A stretch of DNA of 52,000 nt from Yersinia aldovae ATCC 35236 (GCF_000173735.1 NZ_ACCB01000032.1:1-52000), one strand, 5' to 3'. Positions 21,823-31,707 are shown, counted from the stretch's first letter. Translations and numbers: made by a program. The notes: generated by a model not told the origin, from the sequence alone.

Positions 21823-21885
21823 CATCTCCCTCCTTCGCACTGAAATTCCGATAAAACTATCAGACTGTGATCGCCCCCAGTCTTA

Positions 21886-21928
21886 AAAATAAACATCGTG
21901 TGTATTTTTATAAAATGATGTTTATTTT
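21886..21928 (-). terminator. Inverted repeat, possible terminator
   Basis: The perfect 12-bp arms AAAATAAACATC and GATGTTTATTTT are separated by 19 bp. The T-rich arm and following bases on the minus strand could end transcription coming from rep through the pectinase fragment. The long AT-rich loop keeps confidence low. Confidence 0.4.
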
Positions 21929-21933
21929 AAAGG

Positions 21934-22130
21934 ATGACAGTGCATGTACTGCTTCAACACCCCTATACCGCAGATATACTGGCGAATCTGGAAAATCATA
22001 ATGTGGTTGCCAACGGATTGATCCACCAAACATATGATGCAAATAACGCTGATGGTATCGAGTTGGGTAATAGCCAAAATATGATGGTATTTAATAACGT
22101 CTTTGATACCGGCGACGGCTGCATTAACTT
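21934..22130 (+). pseudogene. Fragment of an exopolygalacturonase (GH28) gene
   Basis: An open frame contains NVVANGLIHQTYDANNADG followed by IELGNSQNMMVFNNVFDTGDGC and INFAA. This is the hallmark core of bacterial exo-polygalacturonases of glycoside hydrolase family 28 (PehX-type pectinases), where the usual form is DTGDDCINFAAG. Only about 60 codons of an enzyme normally about 600 residues long remain; the frame then runs into the 3' end of the opposing rep gene. The second catalytic Asp of the GDD motif is Gly here, so even this core would be inactive. No signal peptide or upstream part is visible. It appears to be debris from a deleted gene between gppA and rep. Confidence 0.75.
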
Positions 22131-22139
22131 CGCTGCCCG

Positions 22140-24161
22140 TTACTGTTTCTTTGCATTCGCTAGCTGGGCCCGAATATTGGCCAGATGACTCTGGCCTTTT
22201 TGCATCCGCTCTTCCGGGCTGACCGCTTTGCGCTCGTTTTCCCAATTAAGATCATCCTGCGGCAGTTCCATCAGGAAACGGCTGGGTTCTGGCCGAATCA
22301 GCTCGCCGTATTGCCGCCGCTCTTTGCATAAAGTGAAAAATAACTCACGTTGAGCGCGGGTAATACCCACATAAGCCAAACGCCGTTCTTCATCCACATT
22401 ATCTTCATCAATGCTACTTTGGTGCGGCAACAACCCCTCTTCCATTCCGACTAAGAAAACATAAGGGAATTCCAGCCCTTTCGAGGCGTGCAGCGTCATA
22501 AGTTGCACTTGATCTAACTCCTCGTCACTTTCTCCCCGATCCATCATATCGCGCAGGGTAAAACGCGTAACCACTTGAATCAGTGTCATCGGTTCATTCA
22601 GCTCAGACCCTTCCAACATCTCGGTCATCCAACTGAATAATAGATTCACGTTCTTCATGCGCATTTCAGCGGCTTTCGGGCTGGGAGAGGTTTCGAACAA
22701 CCAGCTTTCATAATCGATACCGTGGATCAAATCCCGTACCGCAGCCACTGGTTCACGTTCCACTAACCGAATAATACCGTCCATCCAATGGGTAAAGCGC
22801 TGTAACGACTCCAGGCCACGGCCTTTGAGATGTTCACCCAACCCTAAATCAAAACTGGCTCGAAACAGGCTTTTATTACGCACATTAGCCCATTCACCCA
22901 GTTTTTGGATCGTTGCTGAACCAATCTCACGTTTTGGCGTATTCACAATACGTAAGAATGCGCTGTCATCTTCCTGATTGGTCAACACCCGCAAATAAGC
23001 CAGTAAGTCTTTGATTTCTGGCCGCGAGAAGAACGAATCACCACCAGAGATACGATAAGGGATGCGGTTTTGCATCAGCAGCTTTTCGAACAACCTTGAC
23101 TGATGGTTACCACGATACAAAATGGCATAATCGCCGTATTGAGTCTTTTTGACAAAGTGATGCGCGATCAGCTCGCCAACCACCCTTTCCGCTTCATGAT
23201 CTTCATTATTGGCGGTAATAACTTTCAACTCATCGCCATATTCCAGCGCTGAAAACAGTTTCTTTTCGAAAACATGCGGGTTATTGGCGATCAGGATATT
23301 GGCCGCTTTCAGGATTCGGCCAGATGAGCGGTAATTCTGCTCCAGCTTGATCACTTGTAACTGTGGGAAATCTTCATTCAATAAAACCAGGTTCTGTGGA
23401 CGCGCACCGCGCCATGAATAGATGGATTGGTCATCATCACCCACCACGGTAAAGCGCGCCCGGCTGCCCACCAACAACTTAACCATATGATATTGGCTGG
23501 TATTGGTATCTTGGTATTCATCCACCAGCAAGTAACGCAAGCGATTCTGCCAACGCTCACGCACTTCGAGGTTTTTTTGCAGCAACAGCGTCGGTAGCGA
23601 GATCAAATCGTCAAAATCCAGCACGTTACAGGCTTTCAGATGAGCATCGTATAAACCGTAGCAATGGGCGAATAGCTTATCGCGCTCAGATCGTACCTGT
23701 GCCGCAGCACTCGCCGGATCGAGCAGATCATTCTTCCAATTGGAGATCTGGGATATTAACTGTTGCAGTAACGTTTTATCGTCTTCCAACCACTTGTGGG
23801 TCAAATCTTTCAATAAGCCCAGTTGATCCTGCGCATCAAACAGGGAGAAGTTCGATTTCATCCCCAGCGCTTTGTACTCTTTTTTGATGATTTCCAGCCC
23901 CAAAGTATGGAAAGTGGCAATCATCAAGCCCCTGGCCTCTTTGCGACCGAGTGTTTGAGCCACACGCTCTTTCATCTCACGCGCCGCTTTGTTGGTAAAG
24001 GTGACCGCTGCGATATGTTTAGGCTGATAACCACACTGGCGGATCAGATGGGCAATCTTGTTTGTAATGACTCTGGTTTTACCCGATCCTGCACCGGCCA
24101 ACACCAGGCAGGGTCCGGTGACAAATTCGACGGCTTGTTGTTGGCTGGGATTTAATTGCAT
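22140..24161 (-). CDS. rep: ATP-dependent DNA helicase Rep
   Basis: Rep is a 3'-5' superfamily I helicase that moves with the replisome and clears proteins from DNA. At 673 residues it is the same length as the E. coli protein. Walker A GAGSGKT is at 23-29, and the UvrD/Rep motifs follow in order: [58 protein letters not shown] and [11 protein letters not shown]. It is convergent with the gppA side and divergent from ppiC. Its last codons abut a pectinase gene fragment on the other strand. Confidence 0.97.
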   Translation of the reverse strand: MQLNPSQQQAVEFVTGPCLVLAGAGSGKTRVITNKIAHLIRQCGYQPKHIAAVTFTNKAAREMKERVAQTLGRKEARGLMIATFHTLGLEIIKKEYKALGMKSNFSLFDAQDQLGLLKDLTHKWLEDDKTLLQQLISQISNWKNDLLDPASAAAQVRSERDKLFAHCYGLYDAHLKACNVLDFDDLISLPTLLLQKNLEVRERWQNRLRYLLVDEYQDTNTSQYHMVKLLVGSRARFTVVGDDDQSIYSWRGARPQNLVLLNEDFPQLQVIKLEQNYRSSGRILKAANILIANNPHVFEKKLFSALEYGDELKVITANNEDHEAERVVGELIAHHFVKKTQYGDYAILYRGNHQSRLFEKLLMQNRIPYRISGGDSFFSRPEIKDLLAYLRVLTNQEDDSAFLRIVNTPKREIGSATIQKLGEWANVRNKSLFRASFDLGLGEHLKGRGLESLQRFTHWMDGIIRLVEREPVAAVRDLIHGIDYESWLFETSPSPKAAEMRMKNVNLLFSWMTEMLEGSELNEPMTLIQVVTRFTLRDMMDRGESDEELDQVQLMTLHASKGLEFPYVFLVGMEEGLLPHQSSIDEDNVDEERRLAYVGITRAQRELFFTLCKERRQYGELIRPEPSRFLMELPQDDLNWENERKAVSPEERMQKGQSHLANIRAQLANAKKQ

Positions 24162-24380
24162 GGCACTCGGAAACTCTGTGGGTGGACGAGGGGAACAGGA
24201 TTGTAGCAGAAAGCCGCCAGTGAAAAAAAACTGCCTGCGCTTTTGATTTGTAAAACTCTAACAGGAGTGGCACTCATTGCCACCAAAATACGCTACACTG
24301 ACGCGCTTCAAGGCCACCTTGAAAATAACCTTCGTTCAAATAACCCTAATAGACCCTATCAATGGGTGGTAATCGTGACT

Positions 24381-24662
24381 ATGGCAAACAAAGCTTCTGC
24401 GCTGCACATTCTGGTTGATGATGAAAAGCAGGCAAACGATATTCTGGCACAGTTGAATAACGGTGCAAATTTCCAAGAGTTAGCGAAAAAGTTCTCTAAC
24501 TGCCCGTCAAAACGTAACGGTGGTGATCTGGGCGAATTCAATAAAGGGGATATGGTTCCAGCATTTGATAAAGCTGTGTTCAGTTGCGAATTGCTGCAAC
24601 CTTATGGCCCGGTAAAAACCCAGTTCGGTTACCACATTATTAAAGTGTTATACCGTAACTAA
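24381..24662 (+). CDS. ppiC: Peptidyl-prolyl cis-trans isomerase C (parvulin)
   Basis: PpiC is a small soluble parvulin that speeds proline isomerisation. The 93 residues equal E. coli PpiC, with the conserved ALHILV start, [13 protein letters not shown] in the middle and [13 protein letters not shown] at the end. The ATG at 24381 gives this length; the open frame extends 46 codons upstream without family similarity. The Shine-Dalgarno is weak. A stem (TGCGCC/GGCGCA, 24671-24692) follows the stop. Confidence 0.95.
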   Translation: MANKASALHILVDDEKQANDILAQLNNGANFQELAKKFSNCPSKRNGGDLGEFNKGDMVPAFDKAVFSCELLQPYGPVKTQFGYHIIKVLYRN

Positions 24663-25264
24663 ATCAGTCGTGCGCCACCTTTAGGCGGCGCAAATAATTT
24701 AGTATTATGCCTATCGGTTATCATTTTATGTTATCCACATCATATTAATGCTTTCAGTTACAATAGTATAAACACTATTGTAACAGTTGTTTCTATATCT
24801 TCACATTTCACTAAAACGAATAATACACCCGAAAATAACATTAGATAATTCTTACTCCAGACATCAGAAAATATTAACTAAAACGAGTATTTCAAAAAAA
24901 ACAACAAGAAAGATCTCATTAGCAATTCTAAAGTTAATTTAAATTACAAATAAAACAATAACTTAAATTAGTTTTACTGCGGTATTATTTTTCGTAGGAA
25001 TTATCCTACACAAATCAGTTAGTTTATCCTATGTAAAGTTAAGACAGAGTTCTATATTCTCTCAGCATCAAGTAATGGATGTGGAAAAATAGACACCATT
25101 AAATGACTTAATTAAAGAACATGTGGAAAGCTGACAAGTATAATCGAATAACATTCGCACATATAGTCATTACCCCACTTCATATTAATTAAACTAAATA
25201 TTCAGTCGTACTTCAATATGACTGAGTATTTGGCTGATTTCTAATTATTATATTGGAGTTTCAA
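24663..25264. other. AT-rich intergenic region upstream of the fimbrial operon
   Basis: There is no gene in these 600 bp. It holds a perfect 11-bp inverted repeat with a 6-bp spacer (24757-24784, arms GTTACAATAGT/ACTATTGTAAC) and a second palindrome GTAGGA-ATTA-TCCTAC (24994-25009). It presumably carries the pilin promoter and operators. The base composition is clearly more AT-rich than the flanking housekeeping genes, as is common in acquired fimbrial loci. Confidence 0.6.
24995..25008. promoter_or_regulatory. RcsAB-box-like palindrome
   Basis: TAGGAATTATCCTA agrees with the recalled RcsAB consensus TAAGAATATTCCTA at 11 of 14 positions. It lies about 255 bp before the pilin start codon. Regulation of the fimbriae by Rcs is an inference from this match only. 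Confidence 0.35.
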
Positions 25265-25795
25265 ATGAATAAGATCACTTTGGCTATAGCGTTATTCTCT
25301 GCGTCCACGACTGCTGCACTGGCAGCCAGTAATAATACGATTACTTTCCAAGGGGAAGTCACAGCACAAACTTGCTCTGTAACTGTCAACGGACTTAATG
25401 CAAACCCAATGGTATTGCTGCCAACAGTATCGAGTGGCGAATTGAATACCTCAGGCAAAACAGCAGGTAAAACCACCTTTACGCTGGGCGTATCTGGCTG
25501 CACAATAGGCCCTGATGATATTGATATAAAAACAGTTTTCGTTGGTAGTCAGGTAACAACTTCCGGTAACTTAAAAAATACGGGCACTGCCACGAACGTT
25601 GAACTTCAGTTACTGAAAGACGCAACAACAATAGCCGGCATCGATTTGAATAGCGGCTTGCCACAAGATGGTATAGTGTTAAAAGCAGGCGAAACAACAG
25701 CAGAGCATGATTTTGCGGTTCAATATTACTCAACCGGAATAGCAACCCCTGGTTCTGTGATTGCCTCTGTACAATACGCAGTTTCTTATCTGTAA
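25265..25795 (+). CDS. Major fimbrial subunit (chaperone-usher pilin)
   Basis: This 176-residue secreted pilin is predicted to be the rod subunit of the fimbria encoded here. The signal peptide (MNKITLAIALFSASTTAALA, about 20 residues) precedes the mature start ASNNTITFQG. Two cysteines (in AQTCSV and SGCTIG) sit where pilins form their single disulphide. The C-terminus VQYAVSYL has the alternating hydrophobic pattern and near-terminal Tyr used for chaperone and subunit donor-strand contacts. TTGGAG precedes the ATG; an in-frame TTG four codons earlier is rejected. It is the first gene of the fimbrial operon, and I cannot name the fimbrial type. Confidence 0.9.
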   Translation: MNKITLAIALFSASTTAALAASNNTITFQGEVTAQTCSVTVNGLNANPMVLLPTVSSGELNTSGKTAGKTTFTLGVSGCTIGPDDIDIKTVFVGSQVTTSGNLKNTGTATNVELQLLKDATTIAGIDLNSGLPQDGIVLKAGETTAEHDFAVQYYSTGIATPGSVIASVQYAVSYL

Positions 25796-25968
25796 TATCT
25801 ACCCTCCCAGAGTAGATATACTCTAATTAATTGACGCTGCAATCAGGCAAAGTTGTCAGAACTCGATAAACTTAGCAGTAAGTGAGTCGGATGACCTCCA
25901 TAGCCCGCAGCGTCAAGTACCGACAAAAAGAACCGTTCGGCCAGTTTCCTTTAGAGGACATACCCATC

Positions 25969-26701
25969 ATGCTTAATATACAAAGCTACAGTTCTCGTTA
26001 TCTGTTAATCACTTTATTAATTTTTATGGGTATATTTTCTGCCAAAGCCAGCGTGGTCATGAACGGCAGTCGTATTATATATTCGGCGGGGGAAAAAGAG
26101 CACAGTGTGCAATTGACCAATAAAGATAACTTCCCTAATGCTGTTCAGGTCTGGCTAGACAGTGGCGATGCCCAATCAACGCCAGAGACGGGTAAAGCGC
26201 CCTTTATTGTCACCCCTCCATTCTTTCGTATTGAAGCAAATGCGGGACAAACATTGCGGCTGAAATATACCGGTAGCGGCCTGCCAACTGATAGAGAGTC
26301 TGTGTTCTACCTTAATTTTTTACAGGTACCTCCCGTCAATAAAGCAGAGAAAAATAATAAAATGTTAGTGCTGATGCGTAATCGCATTAAGATATTTTAT
26401 CGGCCCGAAAGCATTACTGGTCGTATTGACCAAGTATCCGACGCACTGACTTTTAGTGTGCGCCAACAAGGTAAAGATGTTGTTGTTACGGGAAATAATC
26501 CGACAGGTTTCTATGCCACCATCGCCAGTGGGGAAGTCGTTGGGGCAGGTAAAAAACTTAAAAATAAAATCAGAGATGATCCCTCCGATGTCTCAAGCCA
26601 AGTGGGTTATTCCAAACTCATCTGCACCTTCTAAAGCTGTTGTTAATTTCCTGATAGTGAATGATTTCGGCGGACAAGATAGCGGCAGTTATACCCCATA
26701 G
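25969..26701 (+). pseudogene. Fimbrial chaperone 1, broken by a frameshift
   Basis: This is a periplasmic PapD-like chaperone. It has a signal segment (YLLITLLIFMGIFSAKA), the G1-donor region VVMNGSRIIYSAG, the conserved PPFFRIE and LPTDRESVFYLNFLQVPP, and MRNRIKIFYRP. After residues near 197 the reading frame changes: frame 1 ends at 26634 with unrelated residues, while the family C-terminus (MIPPMSQAKW, VVNFLIVNDFGGQDSG) continues in the next frame to 26701. Removing one A from either the 6-A run at 26551-26556 or the 5-A run at 26560-26564 restores a 243-residue protein. Either a real single-base insertion or a homopolymer sequencing error is possible. Confidence 0.85.
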
Positions 26702-26705
26702 ATTT

Positions 26706-26872
26706 CAATATGCAGGAACACAGCAAATGAGAGACAAATCGGTCAGAATCCGATTTTAAAGCATTTATGCTACCTCGTAGAGATGAGGCTCTCATTGAGC
26801 TAGAACCACTGATATCATTAAGTGATTCTATTTATTAAGTACAGCCAACACATCTGCAACTTTAAAATTGAT
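26706..26872. repeat. Degenerate ERIC with insert, copy 2, inside the fimbrial operon
   Basis: The edges resemble the ERIC at 10500: TGCAGGAACACAGCAAATGA at the left and ACAGCCAACACATCTGCAAC at the right. The central ERIC palindrome is missing. The structured insert is present from 26736: AAATCGG/CCGATTT, AGCAT/ATGCT (26760-26764 with 26767-26771) and CCTC/GAGG. It fills most of the 215-bp gap between chaperone 1 and the usher. Confidence 0.7.
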
Positions 26873-26916
26873 AAATATGCCGTGTTTAGTAGTAACTTTC
26901 CGGTAAAGGAAGATCT

Positions 26917-29574
26917 ATGGAGTTCGCACGCGTCGTTGCCAAAAAAGAATTCTCTGCCCGTAAGAAAGCATTAACATTATGTATTACCTTAATATTACAT
27001 GTTGACGTTGTTCTGGCTCAAGAAGAACCACAAAGCCTCGAATTTGATGAGTCTCTCTTTTTAGGGACAAATTTTGCCTCAGGTTTGAATCAGCTTAATA
27101 AAGAGAATTCGGTTACCGCTGGCAATTACGAGGGCGTAGATGTCTTAGTTAATAACAAACAGTTTAAACGCACGGCCATTAAATTTGTTAAGAATGCGGG
27201 TTCATCCGAAGTTTACCCCTGCCTGAGCGATGAGTTCTTAACGTCAATGGGTATTGAACTGATTGACAAGAACAGTACCGACACCAACGAACCCAGCCTC
27301 CAAGAGACAGAGCCAGTCTCAGATTCTGCTGCCGCGACATCTACAGAACAATGCGGGCCATTGGCTGAGCGGGTAAAAGGGGCATCTTTTCATTTTGATC
27401 AGGCAAAACTGCGCTTAGAACTGGCAATTCCACAAGCTTTGCTGCAAAACCGGCCCAGGGGCTATATCGAGCAGAGTGAATGGCAGGAAGGTGAAAAACT
27501 CGCGTTTATTAACTACAGTTCCAACTTTTATCGCAGCGACACTCAGTCGCAACAAAATAGCACCTCTGACTACGGCTTTATTGGCCTAAAAAGCGGCCTT
27601 AATCTTGGGTTATGGCAACTACGCCAACAATCAAACGTGCGTTATGCCAGTAATAGTAATAACAGTGATACCCAATGGAATAATATCCGCACTTATATAC
27701 AGCGCCCTATCCCACAATTAGATAGTCAATTAACGCTGGGCGAAACGTTTACCGACAGTACCCTATTTGGCACTATGTCATTTCGTGGCGTTAAAATGGC
27801 AACCGACCAACGCATGTGGCCAGAGTCAATGCGCGGTTTTGCGCCTGAAGTACGTGGTGTTGCCAGCACCAATGCCAGAGTTGTTATTAGCCAGAATGGG
27901 CGTGAAATATATGAAACTAACGTTGCTCCTGGCCCATTTGTTATTAATGATTTATATAGCACCACCAGCCAGGGTGACCTCAATATTGAGGTTATTGAGG
28001 CAAATGGTAGCCGTTCGACATTTACTGTGCCATTCAGTGCCGTGCCGGATTCAATGCGCCCAGGGGTGAGCCGTTATAATGCCGTGGTCGGGGAATCTCG
28101 TGATTTCACTAATATTGATACCTATTTCACTGATTTCACCTATGAGCGTGGCCTTACCAATCAGTTAACGGCTAATAGTGGCCTTCGTTTAGCGCAAGAC
28201 TATACGGCATTACTCGCCGGTGGTGTATTGGGTACGACAGTTGGTGCGTTTGGCCTTAATGCCACCTATTCTTATGCCAAAGTTGAAGATGACCAAACAC
28301 AAGATGGCTGGCGGCTACAAGCCACCTATAGCCAGACATTTAGTGACACTGGGACGACATTATCATTGGCCGGATATCGCTATTCAACCAAAGGATATCG
28401 CGATTTAAATGATGTTTTCGGTGTGCGTTCAGTGCAACAAAATGGCGGTACCTGGGATTCATCGACCTATAAACAACGTAGCCAATTCACCACCACAATA
28501 AACCAAACTTTGGGTGGTTATGGGCAACTCGCAGCTTCCGCATCGACCAGTGATTATTATAACGATACGCAGAGAGATACACAGTTACAGCTAAATTATT
28601 CAAATAGCTACCGGGATATCAGTTATAACGTAGCAATCAGCCGCCAGCGTACTATTTATACATCTACCCAGTTTAGTTGGGAGGATGAGGATGCTAATGA
28701 GACAACAACACGCTATGGCGATACTGAAAATATTGCATCATTAACTGTGTCTATTCCTCTGAATATTGGCAGTAGGAATCAATATTTATCAATGTCTGCC
28801 AACCGTAACCCGAAAAGTGGCAATAACTATCAGACGTCATTATCCGGTACTGCCGGTGAACGTAATACATTGAACTATTCTGTGAATGCTGGCTATGACG
28901 ACAGCAATATCAGTGGCAGCTCAAATAATTGGGGTGCAAATATACAAAAACAATTCCCTAATGCGACTGTCAATGGCAGCTATTCTCGTGGCAATAATTA
29001 TACCCAATATGGTGCTGGCGCTCGCGGAGCGGCAGTAATACATCGAAAAGGCGTGACCCTCGGGCCATATCTCGGCGAAACCTTTGGTTTAATTGAAGCG
29101 GATGGCGCTCAAGGTGCGACAGTACGAAATGCGCAAGGCGCGAGAATTGATAGTAACGGTTTTGCCCTAATACCGGCATTAACACCTTATAATTACAATA
29201 CGGTTGGCTTGGATACCAAAGGCATTAATCGCAACACGGAGTTGAAAGAGAATCAGGGGCGCGTCGTCCCTTATGCCGGAGCCGCGGTGAAAGTGAAATT
29301 CGAAACCTTGACCGGCTACGCGGTATTAATCCAAACCCAGGCCGCCGAAGGTGAGGGATTACCACTGGGCGCAGATGTGTATACCAGTGAAAATGAAATT
29401 GTCGGCATGGTAGGCCAAGGGAATCAGATCTACGTACGCGTGAAAGAGGACAAAGGTTCGCTCCATGTTCGCTGGGGTGAAAACAGCAACGAACAGTGTG
29501 AATTACCTTATGCTTTGGGTAGCCAGGATACTGAGCAAGAGATCATCCATATCACAGGCAGTTGCCGCCGTTAA
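26917..29574 (+). CDS. Fimbrial outer-membrane usher
   Basis: The usher is the outer-membrane pore that assembles and secretes fimbrial subunits. The intact 885-residue protein has a signal sequence (hydrophobic LTLCITLILHVDVVLA ending near residue 34) and an N-terminal periplasmic domain (FDESLFLGTNFASGLNQL onward). A long beta-barrel rich in Asn, Thr and Tyr with aromatic alternation follows, with a plug region (VRGVASTNARVVISQNG) inside, and C-terminal domains end with a cysteine pair (EQCELPY and GSCRR). The ribosome-binding site AAAGGAAG is well placed before the ATG. It needs the chaperones encoded on both sides. Confidence 0.95.
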   Translation: MEFARVVAKKEFSARKKALTLCITLILHVDVVLAQEEPQSLEFDESLFLGTNFASGLNQLNKENSVTAGNYEGVDVLVNNKQFKRTAIKFVKNAGSSEVYPCLSDEFLTSMGIELIDKNSTDTNEPSLQETEPVSDSAAATSTEQCGPLAERVKGASFHFDQAKLRLELAIPQALLQNRPRGYIEQSEWQEGEKLAFINYSSNFYRSDTQSQQNSTSDYGFIGLKSGLNLGLWQLRQQSNVRYASNSNNSDTQWNNIRTYIQRPIPQLDSQLTLGETFTDSTLFGTMSFRGVKMATDQRMWPESMRGFAPEVRGVASTNARVVISQNGREIYETNVAPGPFVINDLYSTTSQGDLNIEVIEANGSRSTFTVPFSAVPDSMRPGVSRYNAVVGESRDFTNIDTYFTDFTYERGLTNQLTANSGLRLAQDYTALLAGGVLGTTVGAFGLNATYSYAKVEDDQTQDGWRLQATYSQTFSDTGTTLSLAGYRYSTKGYRDLNDVFGVRSVQQNGGTWDSSTYKQRSQFTTTINQTLGGYGQLAASASTSDYYNDTQRDTQLQLNYSNSYRDISYNVAISRQRTIYTSTQFSWEDEDANETTTRYGDTENIASLTVSIPLNIGSRNQYLSMSANRNPKSGNNYQTSLSGTAGERNTLNYSVNAGYDDSNISGSSNNWGANIQKQFPNATVNGSYSRGNNYTQYGAGARGAAVIHRKGVTLGPYLGETFGLIEADGAQGATVRNAQGARIDSNGFALIPALTPYNYNTVGLDTKGINRNTELKENQGRVVPYAGAAVKVKFETLTGYAVLIQTQAAEGEGLPLGADVYTSENEIVGMVGQGNQIYVRVKEDKGSLHVRWGENSNEQCELPYALGSQDTEQEIIHITGSCRR

Positions 29575-29591
29575 CAATTATGAGAACAATA

Positions 29592-30959
29592 ATGTTAAGA
29601 CCAACAGAACAACTCATATCTTACGACACCTCACGGCTAACCAAGCCTTGCCGTTACCATCGCGCGCGCACGGTGGTAAGCATGATATTACTTATTGGGC
29701 TATTTAGCCCATCAGCATGGTCAACTTGCACCCGAATTACAGCACAGAATCAGCTAGGTGCAGGTGATGGTACGGCAGGTACGTGGGCCGGCTCCCTGGA
29801 TAACAATAATGGATCACTCGGCTTACCGGGTGTTATTGACCTTAGTACTGCGGCCAATTTTCAACCCGACGGCACATTATTAGCCGCTGCGACATCTGAC
29901 TTTACCACCTTTGCACTGAATACCGGTTATGACCCTGATAGGGTACTGTTCCGCTGTGCCGCAGCCGACGTCGATCAGCTTTTCGAGATGTATGCCACTA
30001 ACGGGGATAACGATTTTGGCGGCAAGAATGAAGATGGTGCGATTGCAGGCAATGTGCCCTCCGGCTTTGCGACTTATGTCCGTAATGTGGTTATCAGGCT
30101 GACTAACCTATCCACGGGTGAATATTACTCACGCCTCTGGAAAGGCCGACGCTTAACTGGGTTGGATACCGACAGCACTGGCCGTATTTTGGTCAAAGCT
30201 AAGAACTTTAGTAACCTATATACCGAGCTATTCCGTATCGATTATGCACGTTCCAGCACCAACAATGCCGCATCTTATACCTATGCTTACACTCAGCCAA
30301 ATGCCTATATCGCCTTTAAGGGGCCGGGTGTTAGTGGCCCGATTGAAGGAACTGACTCGGTATCAAACTGGCCCGGTTGGTATTCGACCTGGCCTGCCTC
30401 TATCGGGTTGTACAATTATGTGACTTTTCGTCGCACTACAATTTGCGCGGTAACCAACTTTACGCCAACCGTCATATTACCCAGGATTTCTGTCGCAGAA
30501 CTCAATAACGGCAATACCAGTTCTGCTGAGTTTAATGTGGATTTCCAATGCCAGACCGGTATCACCTCCGGCGTTAATGCAGGCGCTATAGCAATGGGCT
30601 TTCTGGTGCCGGCAGCGAATGCGGCCAAAGCGCAAGCTTTGGGATTAATGAACGGCAGTGGTGGTATTAGCCATTTGGTATCAGATAATTATGGCACCGC
30701 AGGCATGGCAAGTGGCGTGGGGATACGTATCTACCGCAACAATAACCCAATTTATCTGCTATCAAAGAATGTGACTCAAACCGGAAATAGCGGTGGCTGG
30801 TATGGTATCTTCCAGGGCGCACAGCAGTTAACCGGTACGGTGAGTGGCGGGAACAGTTACACTGAGAACTTTCGGGCTGAGTTAAGCAAAATCAGCGGGC
30901 AAACCGTGACGCCAGGAGCAGTGAATGCACATGCGCAAGTGGTTATACGTGTCCAATAA
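29592..30959 (+). CDS. Fimbrial tip adhesin, probable
   Basis: This roughly 455-residue secreted protein follows the usher directly. A long basic N-terminal region and a hydrophobic segment (MILLIGLFSPSAWS) act as signal sequence, with cleavage before TCTRITAQ. The N-terminal half is unique and Asn/Gly/Tyr/Trp-rich (WPGWYSTWPASIG), fitting a receptor-binding domain. The C-terminal half (from about ICAVTNFTPTVILP) looks like a pilin domain and ends HAQVVIRVQ. Two-domain size and place in the operon argue for the tip adhesin; the receptor is unknown. Starts at 29580 or 29592 are both possible; neither has a strong ribosome-binding site. Confidence 0.75.
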   Translation: MLRPTEQLISYDTSRLTKPCRYHRARTVVSMILLIGLFSPSAWSTCTRITAQNQLGAGDGTAGTWAGSLDNNNGSLGLPGVIDLSTAANFQPDGTLLAAATSDFTTFALNTGYDPDRVLFRCAAADVDQLFEMYATNGDNDFGGKNEDGAIAGNVPSGFATYVRNVVIRLTNLSTGEYYSRLWKGRRLTGLDTDSTGRILVKAKNFSNLYTELFRIDYARSSTNNAASYTYAYTQPNAYIAFKGPGVSGPIEGTDSVSNWPGWYSTWPASIGLYNYVTFRRTTICAVTNFTPTVILPRISVAELNNGNTSSAEFNVDFQCQTGITSGVNAGAIAMGFLVPAANAAKAQALGLMNGSGGISHLVSDNYGTAGMASGVGIRIYRNNNPIYLLSKNVTQTGNSGGWYGIFQGAQQLTGTVSGGNSYTENFRAELSKISGQTVTPGAVNAHAQVVIRVQ

Positions 30960-31692
30960 TCGCTTTTTCAAACGTGAAAGTCGCAAGTTTAGTGGCTTGC
31001 TGCTTTGGCTAATGATGGCCTGTAGTGTACCGGCGCAGGCAAGTGTGATTGCGGAAAAAACACGCGTTATCTTCAGTGAAGGCAACACTGAAGAATCACT
31101 GCAACTGGTTAATAGCAATAGCTATCCGGTGGCGGTACAGGTTTGGGTGGACGACGGCGACTTGATGGCAACACCGGAGAAAGCGATTTCTGCCGTATTA
31201 GTGTTACCTCCACTGTTTCGATTACAACCACAGGCACAACGCAGCCTACGATTAATTTTGTCGGGCGCCAGTAAATTACCGGTGGATCGGGAATCTGCAT
31301 TTTGGCTCAATGTTTACGAGATCCCACCTAAAGCGGCACCTAAAGCCGAAGATGAATCTTTCGTTACGCTGGGCTTACGGCTGCAATATAAAGTTTTTTA
31401 CCGGCCTAAAAACCTACCAGCACCGGGAAATACTCTTGGTACAGCGTTAGCTTTCACGCTTGAACGTAACGGCGACACCACCTTGGTTAAGGTTAATAAT
31501 CCGACCCCTTATTATGCGTCGTTAGCGTCTTTAACATTCGGTTCCGCTGAAGGGCTACCGGATATGGTTGCCCCCTATTCAAAGCTCGACTTTCTGCTAA
31601 ACAGCTCACCAGTCCCAGGCAGTAAAATCGTCAATTTTGTTTTAATTGATGATTTAGGTAACCGTAAACCTTTTAGTCGTGAGCTGAAATAA
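30925..31692 (+). CDS. Fimbrial chaperone 2 (intact)
   Basis: This 255-residue periplasmic PapD-family chaperone has a signal sequence that ends near VPAQA. SVIAEKTRVIFSEG follows with the conserved Arg. Next come VAVQVWVDDGD, PPLFRLQPQAQRSLRLI, LPVDRESAFWLNVYEIPP and LRLQYKVFYRP with the conserved Lys/Arg, and the second domain ends IVNFVLIDDLGN. AGGAG lies six bases before the ATG at 30925, and the gene overlaps the adhesin by 35 bp. Because chaperone 1 is frameshifted, this copy may be the only working chaperone of the operon, unless each one serves different subunits. Confidence 0.92.
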   Translation: MHMRKWLYVSNNRFFKRESRKFSGLLLWLMMACSVPAQASVIAEKTRVIFSEGNTEESLQLVNSNSYPVAVQVWVDDGDLMATPEKAISAVLVLPPLFRLQPQAQRSLRLILSGASKLPVDRESAFWLNVYEIPPKAAPKAEDESFVTLGLRLQYKVFYRPKNLPAPGNTLGTALAFTLERNGDTTLVKVNNPTPYYASLASLTFGSAEGLPDMVAPYSKLDFLLNSSPVPGSKIVNFVLIDDLGNRKPFSRELK

Positions 31693-31707
31693 AAAACTTA
31701 TCAATAT

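Noticed and set aside
24757-24784. Inverted repeat considered as one arm of a fim-type invertible promoter
   Set aside because: The two arms are adjacent (6-bp loop), no second distant copy was seen before the pilin gene, and no recombinase gene is nearby.
25882-25968. Upstream extension of chaperone 1
   Set aside because: The extra 29 residues are not signal-peptide-like and precede a good ATG with its own hydrophobic signal sequence.
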